A DNA stretch of 64,000 bases from Serratia bockelmannii (GTDB lineage: Bacteria; Pseudomonadota; Gammaproteobacteria; Enterobacterales; Enterobacteriaceae): NCBI RefSeq assembly GCF_008011855.1, contig NZ_VOUX01000003.1, positions 186,001 to 250,000 on the forward strand. Reading direction: 5' to 3'. The translations under genes were made by a program, and so were the position numbers. Below, piece by piece: positions 41,708 through 50,230 of the stretch (within the stretch, counting starts at the first letter, position 1; each line of letters starts with the position of its first letter). A model generated the notes under the pieces. The model did no database searches and had not been told where the DNA came from. It worked only from the letters and a program-made list of their open reading frames with translations.

Positions 41708-42442
41708 ATGTTATTGATTTTGCGTGCCGTTCTCGCCACTCTCTTCTGTATTCTGGTGTGTATTTTCGGTTCTATTTATTGCTTGTTCAGCCCGCGCAAC
41801 CCCCGCCATGTGGCGACCTTCGGCCATCTTTTCGGCCGCCTGTCGACGCTGTTCGGCATCAAGGTTGAAACCCGCGTGCCGGCCGATGCGGCCAACAACG
41901 GCAAGTGCATCTATATCGCCAACCACCAAAATAACTACGACATGGTGACGGCTTCTAATATTGTGCAGCCGCGCACCGTGACCGTCGGTAAAAAAAGTCT
42001 GGTATGGATCCCGTTTTTCGGCCCGCTGTATTGGCTGACCGGTAATCTGCTGATAGATCGTGATAATCGCGCCAAGGCGCACGGCACCATCGCCCAGGTG
42101 GCGGAGCAGTTCAAAAAGAAAGACATTTCTATCTGGATGTTCCCGGAAGGAACCCGCAGCCGTGGCCGTGGGCTGATGCCGTTTAAAACCGGCGCGTTCC
42201 ACGCGGCCATCGCCGCCGGCGTGCCGATTGTACCGATCTGTGTATCCACCACCAGCGGTAATATAAATCTTAATCGCTGGAATAACGGGCATGTGATCGT
42301 CGAGATGTTGGCGCCGGTGGATACCAGCAAATACGGCAAAGAAAACGTGCGCGAGCTGGCGGCCCATTGCCGCGAGCTGATGGAGGCGAAAATCGCCGAA
42401 TTGGACGCTGAAGTCGCCCAGCGCAACGCCGCCAAAAAATAA
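41708..42442 (+). CDS. plsC: 1-acyl-sn-glycerol-3-phosphate acyltransferase
   Basis: Makes phosphatidic acid from lysophosphatidic acid at the inner membrane, the step after PlsY. The 244-residue product has an N-terminal membrane anchor (ILRAVLATLFCILVCIFG), the catalytic HX4D motif NHQNNYD (about residues 73-79) and FPEGTRSRGRG (about 146-156). Length matches E. coli (245). Followed by ftsP, as in E. coli. Confidence 0.98.
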   Translation: MLLILRAVLATLFCILVCIFGSIYCLFSPRNPRHVATFGHLFGRLSTLFGIKVETRVPADAANNGKCIYIANHQNNYDMVTASNIVQPRTVTVGKKSLVWIPFFGPLYWLTGNLLIDRDNRAKAHGTIAQVAEQFKKKDISIWMFPEGTRSRGRGLMPFKTGAFHAAIAAGVPIVPICVSTTSGNINLNRWNNGHVIVEMLAPVDTSKYGKENVRELAAHCRELMEAKIAELDAEVAQRNAAKK

Positions 42443-42476
42443 GAGTCTACCGGCTTCAAAGAATACGTTTTTAATT

Positions 42477-42506
42477 GGCGTTCAGCGCCGTTAACGCCTG
42501 AACGCC
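42477..42506 (+). terminator. Inverted repeat between plsC and ftsP, possible weak terminator
   Basis: GGCGTTCAG-N12-CTGAACGCC, perfect 9-base arms. No T-run follows directly, so it may be a processing or attenuation hairpin instead. Confidence 0.35.
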
Positions 42507-42574
42507 TGCTAATCTTGATTGGCGGGCGTTTGGGTTTTGCACACGGTTTAGTTATTGCTTTTCATGGAGAAGAT

Positions 42575-43990
42575 ATGTCACTCAGTCGACGTCAGTTTTT
42601 ACAGGCATCGGGCCTGGCGCTGTGCGCGGGCGCCGTGCCGCTGAGGGCTGAAGCGAGCGGAACGCAGACCCCGTTACCCATTCCTCCGCTGCTGGAGTCT
42701 CGCCGCGGTCAGCCGCTGTTCCTGACCTTGCAGCGCGCCCACTGGGCGTTTATGGATAACCGCAAAGCGGCGGTGTGGGGCATCAACGGCATGTACCTGG
42801 GGCCGACGGTGCGGGTTTACAGCGGTGACGACGTCAAACTGATTTACAGCAACCGTCTGCAGGAGCCGGTGGCGATGACCATCAGCGGTCTGCAGGTGCC
42901 GGGCACCCTGATGGGCGGCGCGCCGCGCATGATGTCGCCCAACGTTGACTGGTCGCCGGTGCTGCCCATCCGTCAGGCGGCGGCTACCTGCTGGTACCAC
43001 GCCAACACCCCAAACCGTATGGCGCCGCACGTTTACAACGGGTTGGCCGGGCTGTGGCTGGTGGAGGATGCCGTCAGCAAAGCGCTGCCGCTGCCCAACC
43101 ACTATGGCGTCGACGATTTCCCGTTGATCATTCAAGACAAACGCTTCGATAACTTCGGCACGCCACAATACGACGCGCCGTCGCAGGGCGGCTTCGTCGG
43201 CGATACGCTGTTGGTTAACGGCGTGCAAAACCCGTATGTCGACGTATCGCGCGGCTGGGTGCGTTTGCGCCTTCTAAATGCCTCCAACGCGCGGCGTTAT
43301 ACCCTGCAGCTCAGCGACGGGCGGCCGTTCAACGTGATCGCCAGCGATCAGGGCTTCTTGCTTGCGCCGGTCGCGGTGCAACAGCTTTCGCTGGCGCCGG
43401 GCGAACGCCGGGAAGTGCTGATCGACATGTCGAAGGGCGAGGAGGTGACCATCACCGCCGGTGAAGCGGCGGGCATCATGGATCGCCTGCGCGGCCTGTT
43501 CGAGCCGTCGAGCATTCTGGTGTCCACCCAGGTGCTGACGCTGCGCCCGACCGGCCTGCTGCCGCTGGTGACCGACAACCTGCCGATGCGCCTGCTGGCG
43601 GATCAGCTGTTGGACGGCAGCGCCAGCCGCACCCGCGATTTCCGCCTGGGCGACGGCGGCGCCGGCATCAACGGCGCGATTTGGGACATGAACCGCATCG
43701 ACGTACAGGCACAGCAAGGCACCTGGGAACGTTGGAACATTCATGCGGATACGCCGCAGTCGTTCCATATTCAGGGCGTGCAGTTCCTGATCAAACGCGT
43801 CAACGGCGCGCAGCCGATGGCGGAAGATCGCGGCTGGAAGGACACCGTCTGGGTCGATGGCGACGTCGAGCTGTTGGTGTATTTCAACCAACCTACCTCC
43901 GAACACTTCCCGTTCCTGTATTACAGCCAGACGCTGGAGATGGCCGATCGCGGCACCGCCGGCCAGCTGATGGTGCAGCCGACAATGTAA
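42575..43990 (+). CDS. ftsP: Cell division protein FtsP (SufI), multicopper-oxidase fold
   Basis: Periplasmic protein that stabilises the divisome under stress. The 471-residue product has a twin-arginine signal (SLSRRQFLQASGLALCAG, cleavage near residue 27) and three cupredoxin domains. The copper-binding His clusters of true multicopper oxidases are not evident, as in E. coli FtsP, which binds no copper. ATG 42575 (MSLSRRQF) matches E. coli; the frame is open 20 codons upstream. The ribosome site is GGAG. Confidence 0.97.
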   Translation: MSLSRRQFLQASGLALCAGAVPLRAEASGTQTPLPIPPLLESRRGQPLFLTLQRAHWAFMDNRKAAVWGINGMYLGPTVRVYSGDDVKLIYSNRLQEPVAMTISGLQVPGTLMGGAPRMMSPNVDWSPVLPIRQAAATCWYHANTPNRMAPHVYNGLAGLWLVEDAVSKALPLPNHYGVDDFPLIIQDKRFDNFGTPQYDAPSQGGFVGDTLLVNGVQNPYVDVSRGWVRLRLLNASNARRYTLQLSDGRPFNVIASDQGFLLAPVAVQQLSLAPGERREVLIDMSKGEEVTITAGEAAGIMDRLRGLFEPSSILVSTQVLTLRPTGLLPLVTDNLPMRLLADQLLDGSASRTRDFRLGDGGAGINGAIWDMNRIDVQAQQGTWERWNIHADTPQSFHIQGVQFLIKRVNGAQPMAEDRGWKDTVWVDGDVELLVYFNQPTSEHFPFLYYSQTLEMADRGTAGQLMVQPTM

Positions 43991-44007
43991 CCCGCTCTGC
44001 GGGCCGC

Positions 44008-44919
44008 TTAGGGCGCCCGCAGCATCTCCAGGAAGGCCTGCACCACCGGCGTGACGCTGTCTGCGCGGTAAACCGCGTACAGATCCGCCGGCGGCGCCTG
44101 TTGCAGCGAGCAAAAGCGTACGCCGGGCCACGGAATGCGGCCGTAGCTGTCCGGCAGCAGCGTAATGCCGCAGCCTTCCGCCACCAGCGCCAGCAGGGTT
44201 TGCGGCTCGTTAACCTGATAAGCGACGTCCGGCAAAAATCCCTGCTGCAGGCACAGATTGTGCAGATACAGCCCCAGGCTGGCCTCATGCGGCGGCAGCA
44301 CGATGAAGCTATCGTTCTGCAGCGCCGCCAGCGGAATGTTTTCCTGCTGCGCCAGCGGATGATCAAGCGGCAGCACCACGGCGATGCTTTCGCTTGCCAA
44401 CCGTTGGCAGGTCAACCCCGGCAGCGTCTGTTGCTGTGCCTCTCGCCAGACCCCGATGTCGATATGCCGCTTTTGCAGCGCGATGATTTGCTGGCTGGGC
44501 GTCAGCTCGTTCAACGACCAGGTGACGCCGGCGCTCCGCTCGCTGAATCGCCGCAGCGCCGCGATCAGCCCGCCCCAGGCCGAGGTGCCGACCATACCGA
44601 CCACCATATGGCCGCCTTCGCCACGCCCCATCTGTTGCACCTGATGCAGCGCGCTGTCGGCCTGATCCAGCAGTCGCTCGACGTTGCGCAGCAGCGTGCG
44701 GCCGGCCGGCGTCAGCGTCATGGAGCGGGTGGTGCGTTTGAACAGCACCACCCCGAGTTGGCTTTCCAGATCCTTGATGTGCTTGCTGAGCGGCGGCTGT
44801 GACATATTCAGCCGTCGCGCCGCTTGGGTGAAGTTCATCTCTTCCGCCACCACGCGGAAATAATGCAGCAGGCGGAAGTTAATCCGGCCGGGATCGGGCA
44901 GGGCTTGGGGCGGGTTCAT
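44008..44919 (-). CDS. xapR: LysR-family activator of the xap genes
   Basis: The 303-residue product aligns throughout with E. coli XapR: the HTH (NFTQAARRLNMSQPPLSKHIKDLE), GRGEGGHMVVGMVGTSAWG at the hinge, and the effector-domain stretch VNEPQTLLALVAEGCGITLL. It is divergent from xapA. In E. coli XapR activates xapAB in response to xanthosine and deoxyinosine. The 136-base gap between the two genes should hold its site; I see no perfect T-N11-A dyad there. Confidence 0.85.
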   Translation of the reverse strand: MNPPQALPDPGRINFRLLHYFRVVAEEMNFTQAARRLNMSQPPLSKHIKDLESQLGVVLFKRTTRSMTLTPAGRTLLRNVERLLDQADSALHQVQQMGRGEGGHMVVGMVGTSAWGGLIAALRRFSERSAGVTWSLNELTPSQQIIALQKRHIDIGVWREAQQQTLPGLTCQRLASESIAVVLPLDHPLAQQENIPLAALQNDSFIVLPPHEASLGLYLHNLCLQQGFLPDVAYQVNEPQTLLALVAEGCGITLLPDSYGRIPWPGVRFCSLQQAPPADLYAVYRADSVTPVVQAFLEMLRAP

Positions 44920-45055
44920 CCGGGGTAACGCCTCCTGTGACGCAGCTCAACTTATAGGTAAATGGAATAAATCGGCCGCCAAGAATGTATTGGTCTCGGC
45001 CGCGCCTCGCTCTCTACTATGGGGATTATTATCCCCCGCTGAAAGAGAGAATACG

Positions 45056-45877
45056 ATGTTTAATCAAGAAGATGCTTTTACCTGCGCCGATGTCGTCCGC
45101 ACCCGTTTGCCGGGCTTCCAGCCGAAAGCGGCCTTGATTCTCGGCTCCGGGCTCGGCGCTTTGGCGGAGGTGATGACCGAAACCGTCACCCTCGACTACG
45201 CGGAGCTGCCGGGTTTCCCGGTGAGCGGCGTCGCCGGCCACGCCGGGCAACTGGTCGCCGGCAAGCTGGAGGGCGTGCCGGTATTGTGCATGAAAGGGCG
45301 CGGTCATTTCTATGAAGGGCGCGGCATGCAGGTGATGACCACCGCAGTGCGCACCTTCAAACTGCTGGGCTGCGAATTCCTGCTGGCGACCAACGCCGCC
45401 GGTTCGCTGCGCCGCTCGGTGGCGCCGGGCAGCCTGGTGGCCATTACCGATCACATCAACTTCATGCCGGAATCGCCGCTGGTCGGCGCCAACGACGAGC
45501 GCTTCGGGCCGCGCTTCTTCAGTCTGGCGAACGCCTACGATCGCGATCTGCGCGCCCAACTGGCGGCGGTGGCCGAAAGCGCGGGCATCCCGCTGGCGGA
45601 AGGGGTATTCGCCGCCTACACCGGGCCGAATTTCGAAACGCCGGCGGAGATCCGCATGATGCAGACCCTGGGCTGCGACGTGGTGGGCATGTCGATCGTG
45701 CCGGAAGTCCTGGCGGCGCGCCACTGCGGTCTCAAGGTGTTGGTGGTGTCCGCGATGACCAACTACGCCGAAGGGTTGTCGGACACGCCGCTCTCCCATG
45801 AACAAACGCTCAGCTGCGCGGCGCTGGCGGCGGACGATTTCATGCGCCTTATCCGCGAGCTGTTCAAAACGCTGTAA
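45056..45877 (+). CDS. xapA: Xanthosine phosphorylase (purine nucleoside phosphorylase II)
   Basis: Splits purine nucleosides, including xanthosine, with phosphate to base and ribose 1-phosphate. The 273-residue product is of the trimeric PNP class: ILGSGLGALAE (phosphate Ser), KGRGHFYEGRGM, TNAAGSLRRSV, GPNFETPAEIRMM and SAMTNYAEGL. ATG 45056 gives the family start and has GAGAG upstream; the frame is open 22 codons further. E. coli XapA is 277 residues. First gene of xapAB. Confidence 0.93.
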   Translation: MFNQEDAFTCADVVRTRLPGFQPKAALILGSGLGALAEVMTETVTLDYAELPGFPVSGVAGHAGQLVAGKLEGVPVLCMKGRGHFYEGRGMQVMTTAVRTFKLLGCEFLLATNAAGSLRRSVAPGSLVAITDHINFMPESPLVGANDERFGPRFFSLANAYDRDLRAQLAAVAESAGIPLAEGVFAAYTGPNFETPAEIRMMQTLGCDVVGMSIVPEVLAARHCGLKVLVVSAMTNYAEGLSDTPLSHEQTLSCAALAADDFMRLIRELFKTL

Positions 45878-45958
45878 GACCGCAAGCAAACCGGCGGCGG
45901 GCTGCAGGGGGCCTGCTGCACCAATCATCGTTGAAAACATAATAACAAGGTGATGGCG

Positions 45959-47212
45959 ATGGCGATAAAAACACGATTAAAAATCATGATTTTCCTGCAG
46001 TTCTTTATTTGGGGCGCCTGGCTGGTGACGCTGGGCTCCTACATGATCAACACGCTGCATTTCAGCGGTATGCAGGTGGGAATGGTTTACAGCGCCAAGG
46101 GTATCGCCGCGCTGATCATGCCGGGGCTGGCGGGCATCATCGCCGATCGATGGATGAAGGCCAACTACCTGTATGCGCTTTGCCACCTGTTCGGGGCGCT
46201 GGCGCTGTACTGCGCGGCGCAGGTCGAGCAACCGATGCTGATGTTCTGGGTGATGCTGTTCAACGCCATGGTTTATATGCCGACCATCGCGCTCTCCAAC
46301 GCCATTTCCTATTTTTGCCTGGAGAAGCACGGCTTTGACACGGTGAAGGACTTTCCGCCGGTGCGGGTGTACGGCACGGTGGGATTCATTCTGGCAATGT
46401 GGCTGGTCGGCTTTAGCCAAATCGAGCTCAGCAATCTGCAGCTGTATCTGGCTTCTGCGGCGTCGCTGCTGCTGTCCGCCTATTCGCTGACGCTGCCGCG
46501 CTGCCCGACCAACCGCGCGGCCGAGTCGAAGAGCTGGGTGAGCGTGCTGGGGCTGGATGCGCTGGTGTTGTTCCGCCAGCGGCGCATGGCGCTGTTTTTC
46601 CTGTTCGCCATGTTGCTTGGCGCGGCGCTGCAAATAACCAATACTTTCGGCAACCCGTTCCTGCACGATCTGTCGCTCAATCCGCTGTATCAGGACAGCC
46701 TCAGCGTCAGGTATCCAGCGGTGCTGCTGTCGCTGTCGCAGATCTCCGAAGTGTTCTTTATCCTCACCATTCCCTTCTTCCTGCGCCGTTACGGCATCAA
46801 GCAGGTGATGTTGATCAGCATGGCGGCCTGGACACTGCGTTTCCTGTTTCTGGCTTACGGCACGCCGGTCGGCTTTGGTTTCGTGCTGCTGCTGCTGTCG
46901 ATGATCGTCTACGGCTGCGCCTTCGACTTCTTTAATATCTCCGGCGCCATCTTCGTTGAGAAAGAGGCCGACCACCGCATCCGCGCCAGTGCGCAGGGGC
47001 TGTTCATGACCATGGTCAACGGCCTGGGCGCCTATGTAGGTGCGCTCGCCAGCGGCGAAGTGGTGGATTTCTTCAGCCATGACGGCGTGAAAGACTGGCA
47101 GAGCATCTGGCTGGTGTTTGCGCTGTATACGCTGGTGCTGGGGATTGTGTTCGCGTTGAGCTTCAACTATCGCCACTCGCCGCAGGAGAGTGCGGCGGCG
47201 GCGGCGCAGTAA
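45959..47212 (+). CDS. xapB: Nucleoside:H+ symporter (NHS family), xanthosine permease
   Basis: The 417-residue membrane protein has 12 predicted helices and is close to E. coli XapB and NupG: FIWGAWLVTLGSYMI at the start, FDFFNISGAIFVEKE and RASAQGLFMTMVNG later. Starts at 45950 (GTG), 45953 and 45959 are all in frame; 45959 has AAGG at the best distance. It lies 81 bases after xapA, same strand. Imports nucleosides for XapA. Confidence 0.92.
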   Translation: MAIKTRLKIMIFLQFFIWGAWLVTLGSYMINTLHFSGMQVGMVYSAKGIAALIMPGLAGIIADRWMKANYLYALCHLFGALALYCAAQVEQPMLMFWVMLFNAMVYMPTIALSNAISYFCLEKHGFDTVKDFPPVRVYGTVGFILAMWLVGFSQIELSNLQLYLASAASLLLSAYSLTLPRCPTNRAAESKSWVSVLGLDALVLFRQRRMALFFLFAMLLGAALQITNTFGNPFLHDLSLNPLYQDSLSVRYPAVLLSLSQISEVFFILTIPFFLRRYGIKQVMLISMAAWTLRFLFLAYGTPVGFGFVLLLLSMIVYGCAFDFFNISGAIFVEKEADHRIRASAQGLFMTMVNGLGAYVGALASGEVVDFFSHDGVKDWQSIWLVFALYTLVLGIVFALSFNYRHSPQESAAAAAQ

Positions 47213-47246
47213 GGCTGAGGGCGCTGGATGGCGGCGCCTTGAAACG

Positions 47247-48179
47247 TCAGGCCTGCGGGAAGCGCTGTTGCAGTTGGGGCCGGTCCGGCGGATTGGCGGC
47301 GCCGAGGCTGGCCACCACGCAGGCGGCGACCCGGTTGGCCAGATCGACCGCCTGCGGCAGCGGCCAGCCGGCGGACAGGCCCGCCAGTAAACCGGCGCAG
47401 TGGGCATCGCCCGCGCCGATGGTATCGATGACGTCTACCGGATAGGCGGGAACGTGCAGCGGCGGTGTGCGGCCGTCACAGATCCACGCGCCGTCGCGAT
47501 CCAGGCGGCAGATCAGCGTCATGTTACGGGCGGCGGCATAGCGTTGCGCGGCCTCCACGGCGTCGCCTGCGCCGCACAGCGCGGCCACTTCGTCGCGGTT
47601 GAGCGTCAGCAGGGTGTGGCTGTCGCTGAGCATGGCGAAGAAATCTTCGCTGAGCTGGGCGATGCGCGGGCCGGGATCGATCAGACGCGGTTGGTCGAAC
47701 GGCATGCGCGTCAGCCACTCGCGCAGCGCTTCGCCGTTTTCGCCCGCCAGCTCGTAGCCGCTGGCGTAGATCAGGGTGTGTTCCGTCAGCGGCAGCGTGG
47801 CCAGCTGCGCTTTATTCCATTGGCTTTCGCAACCGGAAACCGTGATGAAGGTGCGTTCGCCGTTCGGCTCCACCAGCGCCAGGCACCAGCCATTGTCCAT
47901 CTGGCCATGGCGCAACAGCACCTCCAGCCCCAGTTCGCCCATGGCGGCTTCGACAGCCGCGCCCCATTCGCCGTTGCCAACCGGCATGCCGTTGATCACC
48001 GGCACTTCAAGGCGCGTCAGCGCGCGCGCCACGTTGAACGCGCAACCGCCGATTTGCCGCGCCTGCGGCTGGGCTTCGATATCTTCGCCGCTGGTCGGCA
48101 GGCGGGGCAGCGTCATCACCAGATCGCCGACCGCGCCCCCAATCACCAGGACAGGTGTTACAGCTTCCCACTCACTCAT
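47247..48179 (-). CDS. PfkB-family sugar/nucleoside kinase, substrate unknown
   Basis: The 310-residue product is a ribokinase-type fold: GGAVGDLVMTLPRLP at the N-terminus, the first PfkB signature region QIGGCAFNVARALTRLEVP (about 42-60), DPGPRIAQ, and the second signature DTIGAGDAHCAGLLAGLSAG with the catalytic Asp in GAGD. His-Cys after GAGDA is unusual, as most members have Phe there. Its ATG overlaps the end of the permease gene by 4 bases (ATGA), so the two are coupled: the kinase probably traps what the permease imports. The substrate could be a nucleoside, as the permease is of the nucleobase/nucleoside NCS1 family; not proven. Confidence 0.85.
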   Translation of the reverse strand: MSEWEAVTPVLVIGGAVGDLVMTLPRLPTSGEDIEAQPQARQIGGCAFNVARALTRLEVPVINGMPVGNGEWGAAVEAAMGELGLEVLLRHGQMDNGWCLALVEPNGERTFITVSGCESQWNKAQLATLPLTEHTLIYASGYELAGENGEALREWLTRMPFDQPRLIDPGPRIAQLSEDFFAMLSDSHTLLTLNRDEVAALCGAGDAVEAAQRYAAARNMTLICRLDRDGAWICDGRTPPLHVPAYPVDVIDTIGAGDAHCAGLLAGLSAGWPLPQAVDLANRVAACVVASLGAANPPDRPQLQQRFPQA

Positions 48180-49573
48180 TGATGTTCTCTGCGTTGGGTC
48201 AGGTACAGACCGTAAGCGATCAGACTCACCGCAAACGACACAAACAGCCCCAGGCTGGAATCGGCAAACAAGCCTTTGGCCAGCGGGCCGTCGATAAAAC
48301 CAGTTTTAGTGACCAGCAGGCCGCACAGGGCGCCGAGGAACCAGCAAAACAGCGGGGCTTTGCGCACGCCGCGGTTCTGGCCATGCAGGCCGTACAAAGC
48401 GTTGCCATCATACCCGTGGCGACGGCGCAGGCACAGGTAATCGAGCAGGAAAATCGCCTCCCAGGCCGCCAGGAACACCCCGCAGAACACCAGGAAGGAG
48501 ATGAACGGCCCCATAAAGTCGCCGGAGATGAACAGCACATACAGGGCGATGCCCAGCACCACGACCGCGTCGATCGATACCGCCAACCACTGTTTGACCT
48601 GCACGCCGATGGTCAGCAGATTAAGGCTGGCGGAATACAGGCTGAGCACCGCGATGGTGACGATGCCGGCGGTGGCGGCCAGCAGATAAGGGATCGCCAT
48701 CCAGGCGGGCAGCACCGAGCCAATCAGCGCGATGGGGTTGGCGGCGCTGGCCAGATCGGGTAGCTGCACGGAAAGCAGAATGCCGGCCAGCATCAGCAGC
48801 ATCAGCGGCAAACAGGCACCGCCCATCACCGCGGCGAAAATGCCTTTGCTCGACGAGCTCGGGCTTTGATAGCGGCTGTAATCGGCGCCGGCGATTGCCC
48901 AGCTGATGCCGGTGCCGGCGGCGATCACCGATACCGCCGGCAGGAAGCCGGTCAACCAGCTGCCGGAAGGCAGCGCCAACACCTGGCTCCACTCGGTGTT
49001 GAACAGGATATAGAGCACCACGATCAGCGTCATGGTGCCGAAGATGCGGCTGAACCAGCTTTGCATCCAGACCACGGTATTTTGCCCCAGCAGGCTGACG
49101 ACGACAGTGAGCCCGCCGAACAGCAGCAGGCTGAGCGCGGTCAGCAGGTGACTGCTCCCCAGTCCGAAGGCCTCGAACAGCGCCGCCAGCGTCAGGGTGC
49201 CGGTGATCACGTTGACCGCTTCCCAGCCCATCAGATTGATCCAACTGAACAGGGTGGGCGCCACGTTGCCCTTCAGCCCGAAAATCACTCGCGACAGCGT
49301 CAGCGTAGAGGTGCGCCCGCGCTTGCCGGCGAAGCTGGTGAGGCCGACCAGCACGAAGCTGGCGACGCCGACCAGCGCGGCGAGTACCGATTGCAGAAAG
49401 GATAAGCCGAAGCCGACGATGATGGCGCCGTACACCACGCCGAGGATGCCGATATTGGCCGCCGACCAGATCCAAAACAGCTCGATGGGCTTGCCGGTCT
49501 GCTCCGCGTCCGGCACCCGGTCGATACCGGTGCTTTCTACCTTCCATGCTTCATTGCGATTGATATCGGTCAT
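48176..49573 (-). CDS. NCS1-family nucleobase/nucleoside permease
   Basis: The 465-residue membrane protein has about 12 helices. Family marks are the N-terminal RVPDAEQTGKPIELFWIWSAANIG, FLQSVLAALVGVASF, the SWINLMGWEAVNVITG region and GTGISWAIAGADYSRYQ. The family imports purines, pyrimidines, hydantoins or related compounds with H+ or Na+ (CodB-like). Coupled to the PfkB kinase downstream by an ATGA overlap and divergent from a GntR regulator, from which it is separated by a structured 657-base gap. The true substrate is unknown. Confidence 0.88.
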   Translation of the reverse strand: MTDINRNEAWKVESTGIDRVPDAEQTGKPIELFWIWSAANIGILGVVYGAIIVGFGLSFLQSVLAALVGVASFVLVGLTSFAGKRGRTSTLTLSRVIFGLKGNVAPTLFSWINLMGWEAVNVITGTLTLAALFEAFGLGSSHLLTALSLLLFGGLTVVVSLLGQNTVVWMQSWFSRIFGTMTLIVVLYILFNTEWSQVLALPSGSWLTGFLPAVSVIAAGTGISWAIAGADYSRYQSPSSSSKGIFAAVMGGACLPLMLLMLAGILLSVQLPDLASAANPIALIGSVLPAWMAIPYLLAATAGIVTIAVLSLYSASLNLLTIGVQVKQWLAVSIDAVVVLGIALYVLFISGDFMGPFISFLVFCGVFLAAWEAIFLLDYLCLRRRHGYDGNALYGLHGQNRGVRKAPLFCWFLGALCGLLVTKTGFIDGPLAKGLFADSSLGLFVSFAVSLIAYGLYLTQRREHQ

Positions 49574-49706
49574 AGCAAATGATCCCTGTTGCGCAGGGCC
49601 GCGAGGGCCGCCGCAGTTGACTGAAAATCGATTCCGTTGGCGCGGTTGAGGCCGGCTATCCCGTTGTTGGGGGACGACGCCGATTCCGCGCAGTGTGTAG
49701 CGGCTG

Positions 49707-49725
49707 AGACCGCCAGGTCTGTCAA
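49707..49725 (-). promoter_or_regulatory. Candidate permease promoter -35 with overlapping inverted repeat
   Basis: On the minus strand TTGACA (49725-49720) is a perfect -35. Next to it, AGACC-GCCA-GGTCT (49707-49720) is an inverted repeat lying in the promoter spacer, where a repressor would block polymerase. The -10 is weak (GCTACA at 18 bases). Confidence 0.4.
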
Positions 49726-49925
49726 AATGAGGGCGGTATCCGCCTTATCGGGTGAGGCACGTCGGCCGCACGGCGCCAATGAGTGTAGCCAAAGAGTGGG
49801 TCTGCAGCGGGGGTTGGCGAAGCGGGTACGTTTCTATTTGCCGACATCAGTCCGGTTCGCTCACGCGATAGGATCCTGTGACGCGGCTATGAGCCGTGAG
49901 CAAGCTATCCATTAGCTCCGTTGCT

Positions 49926-50007
49926 TATTATCGGCCGTTTGTGCTGGCAGTATATGCCCGCTGCCGGCCATCAAGGGTATCCTTTAGGGCTGGCAGCGGG
50001 TTTTTTA
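49926..50007 (+). ncRNA. Possible short RNA or attenuator leader ending in a strong terminator
   Basis: CCCGCTGCCgGCC (49957-49969) pairs with GGCtGGCAGCGGG (49988-50000), followed by TTTTTT: a strong plus-strand terminator with no gene in front of it. An alternative hairpin, GCTGGCAG (49943-49950) with CTGCCGGC (49961-49968), uses the same 5' arm, so the two exclude each other. TATTAT at 49926-49931 may be the -10, giving an RNA of about 65-70 bases. It could be a small RNA or a leader controlling the GntR gene. Confidence 0.4.
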
Positions 50008-50039
50008 TTGTTTTTAAAGTGGGTCCCTGGTGTTGGTGC

Positions 50040-50061
50040 TATTGATGTATCAACATCAATA
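50040..50061. repeat. Inverted repeat in the GntR leader
   Basis: TATTGATG-TATCAA-CATCAATA, perfect 8-base arms. Unlike the repeat at 50162-50184 in sequence. Operator or RNA hairpin, undecided. Confidence 0.5.
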
Positions 50062-50161
50062 AGCACAGATTACGCGCGATCTAGATCCAATGAAAGTCCA
50101 TTAGGCAAAAATTGTGATGCCACTCTGAAAACATTAGCGATATTTTAGTTAAGGTGAGGGG

Positions 50162-50184
50162 CCTATCGCTGGACAGGCGATAGG
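50162..50184. promoter_or_regulatory. Inverted repeat just upstream of the GntR gene, candidate operator
   Basis: CCTATCGC-TGGACAG-GCGATAGG, perfect 8-base arms, 46 bases before the ATG. The half-site GCGATAGGAT recurs at 49865. Autoregulation by the GntR protein is a reasonable guess. Confidence 0.5.
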
Positions 50185-50230
50185 ATAAAAATGAAATTCA
50201 GACAAATGGCATAAGCAGGAGGGCGGGCGA

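Larger units (their letters stand above)
49574..50230. other. 657-base intergenic region before the GntR gene, rich in structure
   Basis: No convincing gene. In order it holds: a TTGACA -35 for the permease with an inverted repeat in its spacer (49707-49725), a possible -10 TATTAT (49926-49931), an attenuator-like pair of hairpins ending in a strong terminator (49943-50007), an inverted repeat TATTGATG-N6-CATCAATA (50040-50061) and a second, CCTATCGC-N7-GCGATAGG (50162-50184). The 10-mer GCGATAGGAT occurs at 49865-49874 and again at 50177-50186. Small open frames here have no similarity or ribosome sites I trust. Confidence 0.6.

Noticed and set aside
49637-50148. Small open frames in the gap before the GntR gene
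   Set aside because: They run through hairpins and the terminator, have no ribosome sites and show no protein-like pattern.
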